In this document: positions 63,920-64,000 of the stretch, one piece after another | How the letters are laid out: every line of letters begins with the position of its first letter | Position numbering within the stretch: the stretch's first letter is position 1 | Origin: Variovorax sp. V213 | Lineage (GTDB): Bacteria > Pseudomonadota > Gammaproteobacteria > Burkholderiales > Burkholderiaceae_C | Assembly (NCBI RefSeq): GCF_041154455.1 | Contig: NZ_AP028664.1 | Location: 683,001-747,000 of the forward strand | DNA length: 64,000 bases | Reading direction: 5' to 3' | Program-made: the position numbers and the translations under genes | Notes under the pieces: model-generated | Told to the model about the DNA's origin: nothing | Seen by the model: the letters and a program-made list of their open reading frames with translations, nothing else | Databases searched by the model: none

Positions 63920-64000
63920 GGGCGAGCATCTTGACGGGCCGGCGCCGAATGGGCCGCGGTGTCCTGTGCACGGCACTGTGCGCCAGCTTCGCGATTCCGC
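63916..64000 (+). CDS. Start of an exported protein (truncated by window end)
   Basis: ATG 63916 overlaps the HlyD stop (ATGA). The 28 visible residues read MRASILTGRRRMGRGVLCTA then LCASFAIP, a basic N-region plus hydrophobic core typical of a signal peptide. In T1SS loci the next gene is usually the TolC/LapE-like outer-membrane channel, but the fragment is too short to confirm it. Confidence 0.5.
   Translation, partial: MRASILTGRRRMGRGVLCTALCASFAIP

Overview
The window is high-G+C DNA (about 67% by eye) with strong GC3 codon bias. Its gene content is that of a Burkholderiales bacterium of the family Comamonadaceae, most like Variovorax. The pointers are Bug-type tricarboxylate-transporter binding proteins, a formyl-CoA transferase/oxalyl-CoA decarboxylase locus, divergent pcaQ/pcaHG, a DUF1841 gene and a TamA/TamB pair. 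The genus is inferred, not proven.

Region 1 (1-19.5 kb) is accessory. It opens with the tail of a PIN-like protein and a GreA/B-like factor. A sugar-acid catabolic operon follows: GntR regulator, four-gene ABC importer, enolase-superfamily dehydratase, aldose 1-epimerase broken by one missing G, DHDPS-like aldolase/dehydratase and a Bug binding protein. Next is a stretch of decayed sequence: a MauE/DoxX pseudogene with several frameshifts, an AhpD-like remnant, and short ORFs. After that come a lipid A phosphoethanolamine transferase (EptA type) with two PAP2 phosphatases, a response-regulator remnant, a PIN-toxin remnant and a P4-type integrase about 180 bp from the 3' end of a tRNA-Arg(CCT). 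This is the architecture of a tRNA-anchored genomic island.

Region 2 (19.7-39.1 kb) is an oxalate/organic-acid locus. It holds tctCBA with a cytidylate-kinase-like/BON protein, a Crp/Fnr regulator divergent from oxc, two frc paralogs separated by a PAS protein, a second operon (unknown gene, sucC-like, sucD-like, FAH hydrolase, ketopantoate-reductase-like, pyruvate kinase, LysR) and an OFA-family MFS carrier. The same palindrome, TTGAC-N4-GTCAA, lies upstream of tctC, in the crp/oxc divergent region and upstream of the MFS gene, so one Crp/Fnr-type protein may control uptake and degradation together. Two paralogous 78-residue proteins bracket the region.

Region 3 (39-53.4 kb) is mostly housekeeping: LysR, small membrane proteins, tamB/tamA, a VWA protein and MoxR ATPase with small genes between them, a dihaem cytochrome c4, pcaGH with divergent pcaQ, and DUF1841.

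Region 4 (53.6-64 kb) is an adhesin/type I secretion locus. It encodes a ~978-residue surface protein with an (Asp-Ala)n stalk and Gly-Leu-Leu-Gly repeats, split near its C-terminus by a one-base frameshift. It also has an OmpA-like lipoprotein, a 1023-residue protein joining an all-helical sugar-epimerase-like region to a MurF-like ligase with a degenerate P-loop, a small membrane protein, a T1SS ABC exporter with an atypical signature motif, an HlyD-type fusion protein and the start of a further exported protein. The Mur-ligase-like fusion inside an adhesin secretion locus is the best candidate here for an undescribed system.
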